Below, piece by piece: positions 1-6,772 of a DNA stretch of 11,148 nt; position 1 is the first letter of the stretch; each line of letters opens with the position of its first letter. The stretch comes from CAZBYL01 sp964496275 (GTDB lineage: Bacteria > Synergistota > Synergistia > Synergistales > Synergistaceae). Location of the stretch: contig CAZBYL010000061.1 in assembly GCA_964496275.1 (NCBI GenBank), forward strand, positions 1 to 11,148, given 5' to 3'. A model generated the notes under the pieces. That model was not told the DNA's origin and ran no database searches. It saw only the letters and a program-made list of their open reading frames with translations. The position numbers were made by a program, and so were the translations under genes.

Positions 1-417
1 GAGGCGGACGCCCAGTGCGGAGCTGAGTTCGTTAAGTTTGTTGGGGAGCCATGCGCCGGGGACGAAAACTTTCTTAGCATCGTCGTAGCCGCTGACATAT
101 CCGTTGATGTAGACGAGTTCGAGGCGGGGGTCAAATTCGCTTGCGATGGACATGAGGGACATGTCGATCGTACCGCGGATCATCTCTTCCATAACGAGCG
201 AGTAGTTACCGAGCTGGTTTGCGGGGTACACCTTAATTTCAACGCGCCCGGATGTTTTCTGCGCAATTTCCTTTGCCATTTCGTTCATTGTCTTTGTCGC
301 CATGTGGTCGGGAGGTGACTGACCCGCGAAACGGAAGACGATAGGTGCGGCTGTCGCCGGTGTGACTATTGCTGCAAACAGAAATACAACGGCTAATAGG
401 ATGGCAAATTTCTTCAT
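1..417 (-). CDS. TRAP transporter substrate-binding protein, DctP family (N-terminal part)
   Basis: This is the periplasmic receptor of a tripartite ATP-independent periplasmic (TRAP) transporter, which captures an organic acid or similar solute and delivers it to the DctQM membrane permease. The 139 visible residues start with a Sec signal peptide (MKKFAILLAVVFLFAA, cleavage likely near ATAA-P). The mature N-terminus follows the DctP pattern: FRFAGQSPPDH, a helix ending in TSGRVEIKVYPANQLG, then EEMIRGTIDMSL. The gene runs off the left edge, so roughly 190-200 residues and any dctQM genes are outside. I chose the ATG at 415-417 because the signal peptide begins there and GGGAG lies 11 nt upstream. 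An in-frame ATG at 436-438 would add seven residues and has AGGGG close by. The ligand cannot be read from this part. Confidence 0.93.
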   Translation of the reverse strand, partial: MKKFAILLAVVFLFAAIVTPATAAPIVFRFAGQSPPDHMATKTMNEMAKEIAQKTSGRVEIKVYPANQLGNYSLVMEEMIRGTIDMSLMSIASEFDPRLELVYINGYVSGYDDAKKVFVPGAWLPNKLNELSSALGVRL

Positions 418-622
418 TTCGATAAACTCTCCCTTCATTTCCCCTGATAAATATGATAAAAGACACCTACACGCAGGATATAAAAACAACTGAACAGCAG
501 CCCAATCAGCTTAGTCTATGCCGGCAATCCCCCTTCTTTCTCTATGCTCAGGCAGTGTATTTTGTCAGACAATTTAGGAGTATTGTTTTAACAGCGCTGC
601 AGCTTCTCTGTACGCTGATAGT

Positions 623-651
623 AAATTACATCAATAACCCAAATTAGTCAA
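623..651 (-). promoter_or_regulatory. Candidate sigma-70-type promoter for the TRAP receptor gene
   Basis: On the minus strand TTGACT (646-651) and TAATTT (623-628) are separated by 17 nt. Transcription would begin near 615 and leave a leader of roughly 200 nt before the receptor's start codon. An inverted repeat lies just upstream of the -35 box, a position suited to an activator or repressor. Confidence 0.5.
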
Positions 652-654
652 TCT

Positions 655-690
655 ATTTTGGTAAAAATTTTACAGATTTTACCTCAAAAT
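655..690. repeat. Imperfect inverted repeat next to the TRAP promoter (possible operator)
   Basis: The arms ATTTTGGTAAAA (655-666) and TTTTACCTCAAAAT (677-690) are complementary apart from a two-base interruption, with a 10-nt centre. The repeat sits 3 bp upstream of the -35 box of the leftward promoter. No regulator gene is in the window, so which protein binds it, if any, is unknown. Confidence 0.4.
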
Positions 691-760
691 ATCATAATTT
701 TGACTTTAGTGTATTTTTTAACAATCACCGTTTATTTGATTTTAACATTATAAAACATCG

Positions 761-790
761 TTACATTGTACTTTTTGAATTTTATATACT
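761..790 (+). promoter_or_regulatory. Candidate promoter for the LmeA-like gene
   Basis: TTACAT (761-766) and TATACT (785-790) are spaced by 18 nt in very AT-rich DNA. A transcript from here would have a leader of about 300 nt before the TTG start at 1099. AT-rich DNA produces such matches easily, so confidence is limited. Confidence 0.35.
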
Positions 791-820
791 ATGTTTTTTA
801 TGTGTTCACACCGTATTACT

Positions 821-870
821 TTTTAAAATTTTTAATTCTCAGTTCGTGGGAATTTAAAAATTTTTAAAAA
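821..870. repeat. AT-rich imperfect inverted repeat in the long intergenic region
   Basis: TTTTAAAATTTTTAATTCTC (821-840) pairs with the stretch beginning GGGAATTTAAAAATTTTTAA at 848, leaving a 7-nt loop and two single-base bulges. It lacks a GC-rich stem or a terminal T run, so it is a poor terminator. It may be a leader structure or simply low-complexity DNA. The remaining DNA between 418 and 1098 shows no gene I can support. Confidence 0.35.
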
Positions 871-1085
871 ACGGAACAAAATTATAATTTTATTTGACGA
901 CTCGATATTGGAGAGCCGTGTATTGTGCGCCATTTTTGTGCTCTGTTTTGCGCTCTTTTTTTAGGGATATTTATTCGGACCCACCGAATCCGAGCGTTTA
1001 TGGGCAAAAAAACGGAATTTTTCTGCGCAAAAAAACCTGACTTGTGTAAAAAAGAAAGGATAAAATTGTCACTCATCTGTTTTAC

Positions 1086-1090
1086 GGAGG
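1086..1090 (+). promoter_or_regulatory. Ribosome binding site that fixes the TTG start at 1099
   Basis: GGAGG is placed 8 nt before the TTG codon at 1099-1101. No comparable site precedes the in-frame ATGs further upstream (for example at 1000), which decides the start of the LmeA-like gene. Confidence 0.7.
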
Positions 1091-1098
1091 TATTTCGC

Positions 1099-1842
1099 TT
1101 GGGAAAATCTGATATATCAAAAAAATTCAAAGAATACGCGGGTTGCGTTCGCGCCCTTTTCTTACTGGCCATCTTTTTACTGCCGAGCGGCGCGTCCGCG
1201 GGAGACGGACATGAGGCAAAGAGGTTTTGCGCAGAGCTTAAGGAGCTGCTGAACCCCGAGCGCGTCGTGGTTACGGTGAAGGGAGATTATGCCTGGACGG
1301 AAGTCACCGGAGCTGTGATAGGCGGTATGAGAGTGGATAAGATGAAACTGCGCGCCAAGCTGAAGAAGGAGTCAAAGCCCGGGGCAAACGACGAGTTTAT
1401 GAAGAGGATACAGTGGTCTCAGGGCGAAGTTTCGCTCAAAGAAGAGGATGTGAACGGCTATCTCTCAAACGGCGTCAAGTACGGAGGTTTTTCCGCTCTC
1501 AAGGTGAATTTCAAATCGGGCAAATCCGCGGCGAGGGGCATATACAGCGCAAATCTTTTGGTGAAGATAAGAATGGAAATCCTTGCTCTGGCAAATATTA
1601 CACTCGAGAACAACGCAATCTACCTAAGAGAGCCTGAGGTCTACGTTCAGGGCATAAAACAGTCCGGCTCGGCAGTGGAGAAGATGGCAAAGAACGTAAC
1701 TCCGCTGTTTTCCGTCTCCTCGATCCCCTTTCCCGTAAAATTCACAAAGCTCATTACAGAAGAGGGCAAAGCAAAACTGACCTCAAACCCAAACCCGGTA
1801 CGAGGCGGCGAGACAAGAAGCTATACGAAAAAGAATATCTGA
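1099..1842 (+). CDS. Secreted LmeA/DUF2993-like protein
   Basis: The product is a 247-residue exported protein. Read from the TTG at 1099 it opens with a signal peptide: a basic N-region (KSDISKKFKEY), a hydrophobic core (RALFLLAIFLLPSG) and an ASA cleavage site at about residue 34. The mature part is beta-rich and resembles the LmeA/DUF2993 group, predicted lipid-binding envelope proteins. Features seen are an early GAVIGGMRVDKMKLRA stretch, SLKEEDVNGYLSNGVKYGG, a YSANLLVKIR strand pair, and a late PFPVKFTKLITEEGKAKLT segment. The family link is by overall pattern, not by a diagnostic catalytic motif. The frame stays open upstream to a GTG at 925, but those residues (IRTHRIRAFMGKKTEFF) look non-coding and would bury the signal peptide. 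The gene converges on the restriction endonuclease gene, 45 bp away, with no obvious terminator between them. Confidence 0.7.
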   Translation: MGKSDISKKFKEYAGCVRALFLLAIFLLPSGASAGDGHEAKRFCAELKELLNPERVVVTVKGDYAWTEVTGAVIGGMRVDKMKLRAKLKKESKPGANDEFMKRIQWSQGEVSLKEEDVNGYLSNGVKYGGFSALKVNFKSGKSAARGIYSANLLVKIRMEILALANITLENNAIYLREPEVYVQGIKQSGSAVEKMAKNVTPLFSVSSIPFPVKFTKLITEEGKAKLTSNPNPVRGGETRSYTKKNI

Positions 1843-1887
1843 AACTCTAATCCGACAGGTCCTTAGATAAAAGTGTAGATGATGGTA

Positions 1888-2604
1888 TTACTTTCCTTTT
1901 TTGATAATACTGTCAAGGATGCCGCGAACGGAGACTTCATATTCCTTAAACTTATCTATATTTGCCTCCGTTATCCAAAGCTGCCCCTCGCCGACATTAC
2001 CCCTGTGCTGACCATCAGAGTAATATTCGTTCTTTTTTACTTCCTCGCTTGACAGAACCCAATAACGGATTACATCCCTCCATACGGCAATCCAAACAAA
2101 CACATCACAACATGCGGGTTTAATCTGCTGAAAATTCATGTCGAATCCATGCTTTGAATCACAGGAGAGCGCCTTATGAATCAAAGTGTCACCGCTACTG
2201 CGCTTTACCGCTCTTGATGCTTTGACTTCGATCCTGATTCCATCGTACCAAAAGTCATACTGCCCCGAATAGTTGGGGTCATAATCTGCAGATGGCCTGT
2301 CCAATTCCGGAACAACCTCGTTGAGATGTCTCTGCGCCCATGTTTCACCGAATGTTCTCGGTGCTGTTATCTCAAATACATACAGAAATTTATTGCGCTT
2401 AAGATAGCTGTTTCTAATTTCATAATACTGTTGGAGAGAGATAACACCGGTTCCAATCAGATGGCTTATAATGTACTCAAATTTATTAAATGGATACACT
2501 GAATATAGGTTATCTAAGGCTTCGTCGCTTAAATTATACTTATTTCCTGTATTGCCGCTCATCTTTTTAATATAAATTTTGAGTTCTTCAAGAAGTTTTT
2601 CCAT
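1888..2604 (-). CDS. Type II restriction endonuclease, PD-(D/E)XK fold
   Basis: This is the nuclease partner of the adjoining DNA methyltransferase. The 238-residue protein has an N-terminal helical region and then a PD-(D/E)XK core: Asp117 in GQYDFWYDG followed by Glu126-Val-Lys128 in IRIEVKAS. An acidic helix precedes it (FGETWAQRHL, Glu87), and FQQIKPACCDVFVWIAVWRD (residues 158-177) resembles the strand-helix that follows the core in many restriction enzymes. All three expected catalytic residues are present, so it is probably active. The recognition site cannot be inferred. The start ATG overlaps the end of the methyltransferase gene by 17 bp. AAGGAG lies 8 nt upstream, inside the methyltransferase's last codons, so the two are translationally linked with the methylase first. 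Codon use is A+T-rich compared with flanking genes. Confidence 0.85.
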   Translation of the reverse strand: MEKLLEELKIYIKKMSGNTGNKYNLSDEALDNLYSVYPFNKFEYIISHLIGTGVISLQQYYEIRNSYLKRNKFLYVFEITAPRTFGETWAQRHLNEVVPELDRPSADYDPNYSGQYDFWYDGIRIEVKASRAVKRSSGDTLIHKALSCDSKHGFDMNFQQIKPACCDVFVWIAVWRDVIRYWVLSSEEVKKNEYYSDGQHRGNVGEGQLWITEANIDKFKEYEVSVRGILDSIIKKGK

Positions 2605-4342
2605 TGACAGCTCTCCTTATATAACAAATTTGCTGCGGGGTAAATTCATATAAAGAAAAGATTATGTTCTGTATCTCTGCTTCCTTTGAAATGTCCCCTC
2701 CAAGCAAGGCGTCAACCTTTGAAGATATCAAGTCATTTTCTTTTGCTGAAATATGAGGAAAAGGAAGTTCAATTAAGTTTCCTTTAAGAATTTTTACCTC
2801 TCCAAACATTGTAGTATACAAAAACCGAAATAACTCAGAATTAAGAAATGCCATTACTGTCTTTATCGTCATATTTGGAATAGAAGGTATTAGTATATTT
2901 GCACTATTTAAAAATAAACTCTGAGTGGCATCATACGCAAACACAAGGTTATCCGATATAAATTTGTAAACAAGCTTCTCGTCTGCGCGATATATAGCGT
3001 CTTTTGCCACTTGCTGTAAATTCTCTCTGTCATACAATATATAGTTTTTAGCTGATTTTAAAAAGTATGGACTTATCTCTTTTCCTGTATAAATTTTTTC
3101 CATTCCGTCCTGTTTTGATGCAGATAGCTTCTTTTTGTTATCACCGGTCACGATTCCCAGAGCCCAAGTACTGCCTTGCAAGGTATAGCAGCCCTTTGCT
3201 TTTACTTGCTTAATAACGTCAATATCATTGTTGTCCATAAAATTAAAAACTAGATTTTCCGTTTCAAATATTGCTGTTATTGAAATTTCACGAGAACCAA
3301 GATTGTCATAGTATGTAAAGCTTGAATTACGTTCTCTATTCGCACATTCAATATCGACATACTTTGTCGTAACGCCTGCAAATACCCCATCGTAGGTCGT
3401 AATCGCCATTATTGCCGTTCTTGCTAATATAAAGGAACGAATATCTCTGTGTACCTTTACATTCAGTATTGATTCCGGAAAAAGAAAGCGTATTATACCG
3501 TTAGTTTTTAGTTGTCTATATGCCATGACAAAAAAATGTGAAAATGTTTCGTTGGAAGTAATATCAGGAATAATATCATTTCTGTTTTTGCCCATTGCCC
3601 CCCATGGCGGGTTAGTGACAATATAGTCAAAGCGTTTCAAGAATATATCGTTTTGGGATATGACAGAAATTCCCTGCAAAAAATCCATACAGTAGATTTG
3701 GGGATAAAACACCCTCTGTTTATATTTTATAAGAATATTTACCTTTGCAATCAAAACGGCTATCTCATCATTATCTACGCCAAACAACTGTTCGGGCTCG
3801 GCTGCATTCGCTCCAAGTAAAAAAGCTCCGCTGCCGCAGCAAGGGTCTAGCAGCGTCTGACCGTTTGAAAAGTCAAATGCCCCCACCATATTGTTGACAA
3901 TTTCACGAGGAGTATAGTATGAGCCTGTGAGATTTTTCTTTCCCTCTTTGACAAAAGATTGATATACCAGACCAATAATATCAAATTCATCTGACGGCAG
4001 CGGGATATTAACTATCTCCTCAACTATGTTTATATGTTCATACTCTTCTAAAACACGTCGGACATGAGATAAATTTAGGATATTATGCTGTTTTAGCCTA
4101 TTGACTGCAAGTGACAAAACCACAGAAGGGATCGGAATATTTAGCTGTTCAACGATATCTATCAAATTTTGAATAAAGGCTATGTTGTCTAAGTTACAAA
4201 AATACTCAAGAGGAAGAATCCTTTTCTCTGATTTTCTTTTATTAGCCCTACTGGCTAGACGTCCGGCCGCATCCGTTTTAAGTTTTTCCCAATTTTTAAG
4301 GGTGGCGTAAGAAATTGTTTCGTTTACCTGCATGTTCGCCAT
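2588..4342 (-). CDS. N6-adenine DNA methyltransferase of a Type II R-M system
   Basis: This enzyme transfers a methyl group from S-adenosylmethionine to adenine in the cognate site and protects host DNA. The 584 residues hold, in order: an N-terminal segment ISYATLKNWEKL...RLASRANKRK (about 10-40) that looks like a helix-turn-helix; motif X GSYYTPREIV (140-149); motif I DPCCGSGAF (166-174); an acidic motif II in GVDND (Asp190); motif III with Asp220; and motif IV NPPWG (244-248), the adenine-flipping and catalytic loop. From about residue 390 comes a TaqI-like specificity domain (GIVTGDNKKKL, IYTGKEISPYFL, FGEVKILKGNLIELPFP). The order X-I-IV-TRD is the gamma class. GGAGAGG lies 9 nt before the ATG. 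A good promoter lies about 100 bp upstream. No controller (C) protein gene accompanies the pair. A+T-rich codons suggest transfer. Confidence 0.93.
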   Translation of the reverse strand: MANMQVNETISYATLKNWEKLKTDAAGRLASRANKRKSEKRILPLEYFCNLDNIAFIQNLIDIVEQLNIPIPSVVLSLAVNRLKQHNILNLSHVRRVLEEYEHINIVEEIVNIPLPSDEFDIIGLVYQSFVKEGKKNLTGSYYTPREIVNNMVGAFDFSNGQTLLDPCCGSGAFLLGANAAEPEQLFGVDNDEIAVLIAKVNILIKYKQRVFYPQIYCMDFLQGISVISQNDIFLKRFDYIVTNPPWGAMGKNRNDIIPDITSNETFSHFFVMAYRQLKTNGIIRFLFPESILNVKVHRDIRSFILARTAIMAITTYDGVFAGVTTKYVDIECANRERNSSFTYYDNLGSREISITAIFETENLVFNFMDNNDIDVIKQVKAKGCYTLQGSTWALGIVTGDNKKKLSASKQDGMEKIYTGKEISPYFLKSAKNYILYDRENLQQVAKDAIYRADEKLVYKFISDNLVFAYDATQSLFLNSANILIPSIPNMTIKTVMAFLNSELFRFLYTTMFGEVKILKGNLIELPFPHISAKENDLISSKVDALLGGDISKEAEIQNIIFSLYEFTPQQICYIRRAVNGKTS

Positions 4343-4440
4343 CTGCTATTTCCTCTCCGTTGAACTGCTACATAGATTTTCATTATGCTAAAAGCCTATT
4401 TATACCACACGCCGTAAGCCCGCATGGCTCATCGTATAAT

Positions 4441-4469
4441 AGTATAATTTAACGCGGCACGTATAACAA
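4441..4469 (-). promoter_or_regulatory. Promoter of the restriction-modification operon
   Basis: On the minus strand TTGTTA (4464-4469) is followed after exactly 17 nt by TATACT (4441-4446). The 7-mer TTATACG occurs at the upstream box (4460-4466) and again just past the -10 (4433-4439), a possible operator pair. The leader of roughly 90 nt has no clear terminator. DMT permease transcripts enter this region from upstream, and I see no strong terminator separating them. Confidence 0.6.
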
Positions 4470-4506
4470 TCGAAAAATGCTCTTATGCAGGCAAAGTTCC
4501 GTCGTT

Positions 4507-5394
4507 TTACTCCTTTGACTCACACGCCAGCAGAACTATTCCGGCAAAGAGTATCGTGATACCAACCATTCCTGCGAAAGAAACATGCTCGCCCAGAAGC
4601 GCCGTTGAGAGCAGCCATGCGGTCATCGGCTCTGAGAGCGAAAGGGTGTAGGCCTTTCCCATTGTGATGCGGTGCAGCCCTGCGGTGAAAAGAAATATGG
4701 GAACTATGGTGGAAATTACGGACAGGGTGGCAAGCGCCAACATTCCACGAGGCACAAGTATCCACGATGCGTCGCCGAAAAGAAGAACGGGAAGAGCCAT
4801 CACGGCTCCAAGCCCCAAGACCGCAGTGATAGTGTCATTGTGCGACCGTGCCGCTGCCATGCGCAGCCCCAGCCCCTCGAGCGCGTAGCCAAGTCCGGCT
4901 CCGAGCGACAGAAGCACGCCGAGAAGGTTGACTTTGACAGACGTATCCGCGTTTCCCATGAGAGCCAGCACGGAACAGCCCGCAACGGCCAAAAATGTGG
5001 CGAAATACCATCGGGCGGAAAGGCGTTCCTTGAAAACAACGGCTCCCATTATCCCCGCCATCGCAGGCGAAGAGCCTATTGCAATCATAGTGCCTATGGC
5101 GACTCCCGTAAGCCTCACACCCGAAAAAAATGTGAGCTGATACAGAAGTATCGAAGCCGCCGCAATAAAAACGCCCTTATTGAGCCACTTGCCCGAAAAT
5201 GCTGAGCCCTTAGCGAAAAAAAGGTTTATCAGCACAATAAGAACACCCGACGCGACAAGTCTGGCAGAGCCTATAGAGAGAGAAGCCGCCCCCGGCGGAG
5301 TCAAAGCCTGAGTAGTCCCGGTGGTTCCCCAGCACATACCGGCGCCGATTACCAGAAGCGCACCGAAAAGTTCGTCCTTGTTAAACTTCACCAT
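4507..5394 (-). CDS. EamA/DMT-superfamily permease
   Basis: This is an inner-membrane carrier of the drug/metabolite transporter (EamA, ten-helix) group, which moves amino acids, nucleotides or other small metabolites. The 295 residues carry about ten hydrophobic segments in two EamA repeats. The first contains the typical AGMCWGTTGT near residue 20 and ends with the GVAIGTMIAIGSSPAMAGIMGAVVFKERL segment. The second starts near GVLLSLGAGLGYALEG and ends with ITMGKAYTLSLSEPMTAWLLSTALLGE, the SEP-x-A-x-x-x-GE signature seen in the C-terminal halves of this family. The ATG follows the yhcH stop by 7 nt, with GGGAG in the end of yhcH, so the two are co-transcribed. The substrate is not evident. 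The YhcH partner suggests a sugar or sugar-acid link, but this is inference. Confidence 0.93.
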   Translation of the reverse strand: MVKFNKDELFGALLVIGAGMCWGTTGTTQALTPPGAASLSIGSARLVASGVLIVLINLFFAKGSAFSGKWLNKGVFIAAASILLYQLTFFSGVRLTGVAIGTMIAIGSSPAMAGIMGAVVFKERLSARWYFATFLAVAGCSVLALMGNADTSVKVNLLGVLLSLGAGLGYALEGLGLRMAAARSHNDTITAVLGLGAVMALPVLLFGDASWILVPRGMLALATLSVISTIVPIFLFTAGLHRITMGKAYTLSLSEPMTAWLLSTALLGEHVSFAGMVGITILFAGIVLLACESKE

Positions 5395-5401
5395 ACAAAA
5401 A

Positions 5402-5872
5402 TCAACTCCCGCTTCCTACAGGCCAAGGCAGCTTCACAACAATCTTCTTTATATGAGAGGGATCTGCGCCGGCGGAGACACCGGGCCTGTGCCCGTCCCA
5501 CGGAGCCAAAAGCACGGCCATACCGGGACGCAGCAGAAAATTCTGCCCGCTACCGGAATAGAACGCAATATCGCGCTCCCCGTCATAAGGCACGCTCTCC
5601 GTCAAATCCTCAAGCGGCGCATAACCGATAAACTCCCGCCCGCAAAGCACAACCTGAAGATCCCACAAAATCCTGTGAGCTTCAAAAGGCGCCATGCTCT
5701 CGTCTTTCGTCTCATACTCGCCGAACCGCAAATCGAGGTTCGGAAAATCCATCTCCTTCAGCTCTTCAAACGAATACTCGCGCGCCGCCTTCAAAAAAGA
5801 GACAAGCTCGCAAAAAAGCGGCATCGCGCTTGGCACATTACATATCATATTTTCCAAAGAATCATAAAGCAT
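5402..5872 (-). CDS. YhcH/YjgK/YiaL (DUF386) family protein
   Basis: This is a small cupin-like cytosolic protein. In enteric bacteria members of the family act in sialic-acid and related sugar catabolism, with NanQ/YhcH speeding sugar anomerisation. The 156-residue length is normal. Recognisable parts are PFEAHRILWDLQVVLCGRE (residues 62-80, the EAH...D...G.E core), FYSGSGQNFLLRPGMAVLLAPWDGHRPG (about 104-131, with the metal-site region PWDGH and His128) and the closing IKKIVVKLPW. It is the first gene of a pair with the DMT permease. GGGGG lies 8 nt before the ATG. No sialic-acid aldolase or kinase gene is in the window, so its substrate is open. Confidence 0.9.
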   Translation of the reverse strand: MLYDSLENMICNVPSAMPLFCELVSFLKAAREYSFEELKEMDFPNLDLRFGEYETKDESMAPFEAHRILWDLQVVLCGREFIGYAPLEDLTESVPYDGERDIAFYSGSGQNFLLRPGMAVLLAPWDGHRPGVSAGADPSHIKKIVVKLPWPVGSGS

Positions 5873-5953
5873 TGTTCAAACCCCCAAAATTTTGTCAAAT
5901 CCTCAAGGTAAAATCAGCAAAAAGCCAATCGCGGAAACACAGTCAATAGAAGT

Positions 5954-5982
5954 AGTATAACACTTACGAAACAAAATAATAA
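5954..5982 (-). promoter_or_regulatory. Candidate promoter in the yhcH / neuD-like divergent region
   Basis: On the minus strand TATACT (5954-5959) has TTATTA (5977-5982) 17 nt upstream. The same block reads TATAAC (5956-5961) on the plus strand, so it may serve both directions. The leftward -35 would overlap the ribosome binding site of the plus-strand gene. Both -35 boxes are poor. Confidence 0.28.
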
Positions 5983-5987
5983 GGAGG
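5981..5987 (+). promoter_or_regulatory. Ribosome binding site that fixes the ATG at 5995
   Basis: AAGGAGG lies 7 nt before the ATG at 5995 but only one nt before the in-frame GTG at 5989, which argues against the longer reading. Confidence 0.75.
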
Positions 5988-5994
5988 CGTGGCC

Positions 5995-6633
5995 ATGAAA
6001 AATGAACCCGTATACATAATCGGAGCAGGCAACCATGCGAAAATAGTCCTCTCAACCCTCAAGGCATGCGGCATGTGCTGCTGCGGAATCTATGACGACG
6101 ACAAAAACCTTTGGGGCAAAACCCTTTGGAGCATACCGATACTGGGTCCCGTATCCGACATGCCGGACAGCGAAGAAACCATGGCCATCATTGCGATAAG
6201 CTCAAACCGCGTAAGAAAAGAGATCGCGTCAAAATTTAAAAACGTCTGCTGGCCCGTCCTCGTGCACCCGCAAACCTGCGTAGACAGCTCCGTACACATC
6301 GGACAGGGAACAGTAATATTCCCCGGCGCGCTCATACTGGCGGACACAAAAATAGGCGCTCACACAATAATCAACACAGCCGCAGTCATAAACCAAGACG
6401 CCCTTATAGGAAACTTCTGCCACATAGCTCCAAGCTGCACAATAGGAAACTCCGTCAAAATATTGGACGGCGCATTTGTCGGCATGGGAGCCACAGTCAT
6501 ACCCTACATCAGCCTTCATGAAAACGTCACGGTAGGCGCGGGCGCAACGGTAATAAAAGACTTGGAACAGGGCGGAATGTACGTCGGCAACCCGGCAAGA
6601 AGAATCATGCAGCCCGTGCTCGAAAAAAACTAA
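5995..6633 (+). CDS. NeuD/PglD-like sugar acyltransferase (left-handed beta-helix)
   Basis: The family transfers acetyl or other acyl groups from acyl-CoA to amino or hydroxyl sugars used in surface glycans. The 212 residues show the family's two parts: an N-terminal Rossmann-like sugar-nucleotide domain (VYIIGAGNHAKIV, residues 6-18) and, from about residue 88, hexapeptide repeats of a left-handed beta-helix (VHIGQGTVIFPGALI, DTKIGAHTIINTAAVI, VTVGAGATVIKDL) closing with GMYVGNPARRI. Relatives have a catalytic His in an H-(D/E)-C block between the NT and HI.P motifs. Here that position reads N-Q134-D and only the second His (His143, in FCHIAP) remains, so activity may be altered. It stands alone with no glycan-synthesis partners, divergent from yhcH. 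The start is set by the Shine-Dalgarno spacing. Confidence 0.9.
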   Translation: MKNEPVYIIGAGNHAKIVLSTLKACGMCCCGIYDDDKNLWGKTLWSIPILGPVSDMPDSEETMAIIAISSNRVRKEIASKFKNVCWPVLVHPQTCVDSSVHIGQGTVIFPGALILADTKIGAHTIINTAAVINQDALIGNFCHIAPSCTIGNSVKILDGAFVGMGATVIPYISLHENVTVGAGATVIKDLEQGGMYVGNPARRIMQPVLEKN

Positions 6634-6662
6634 ACCGAATTTTTACACTACGTAAAATCACG

Positions 6663-6691
6663 TTGACAAATGAGTTAGCTTGAGCTAATCT
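6663..6691 (+). promoter_or_regulatory. Promoter of the rubrerythrin gene
   Basis: A consensus -35 TTGACA (6663-6668) is followed after 17 nt by TAATCT (6686-6691). TAAAAT at 6691-6696 is an alternative but badly spaced -10. The -10 is poor while the -35 is perfect. The spacer holds a palindrome, so the promoter may be regulated. The leader is about 75 nt and A-rich. Confidence 0.55.
6675..6688. promoter_or_regulatory. Palindromic operator candidate in the rubrerythrin promoter
   Basis: TTAGCT-TG-AGCTAA is a perfect 6-bp-arm palindrome between the -35 and -10 boxes, touching the latter. A repressor bound here would block RNA polymerase. The sequence is not a PerR box (TTATAAT-type) and only loosely recalls DtxR-type TTAGG sites, so no regulator is named. 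Confidence 0.5.
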
Positions 6692-6772
6692 AAAATAGTT
6701 TTAAATAAGAGTGTCACGAGTACCAAAAAGAGAGAATAAAAAACAAAAAAGACAACCGGGAGGAAAATTAAA

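Noticed and set aside
453..647. Plus-strand open frame of 64 codons upstream of the TRAP receptor
   Set aside because: It has no ribosome binding site and a composition unlike the real genes. It lies across the leader and promoter of the leftward receptor gene.
801..810. TGTGTTCACA, resembling a CRP-type half-site pair
   Set aside because: The TGTG and CACA arms are separated by only 2 nt, whereas CRP sites need a wider spacing. It is probably chance in AT-rich DNA.
882..1172. Minus-strand open frame opposite the start of the LmeA-like gene
   Set aside because: It is Arg/Lys-rich with no motif, no ribosome binding site and no conservation clue. It is best explained as a shadow of the plus-strand sequence.
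4664..5205. Plus-strand open frames within the permease gene
   Set aside because: They are antisense shadows of the EamA gene, rich in Arg/His/Ser/Pro and without family features.
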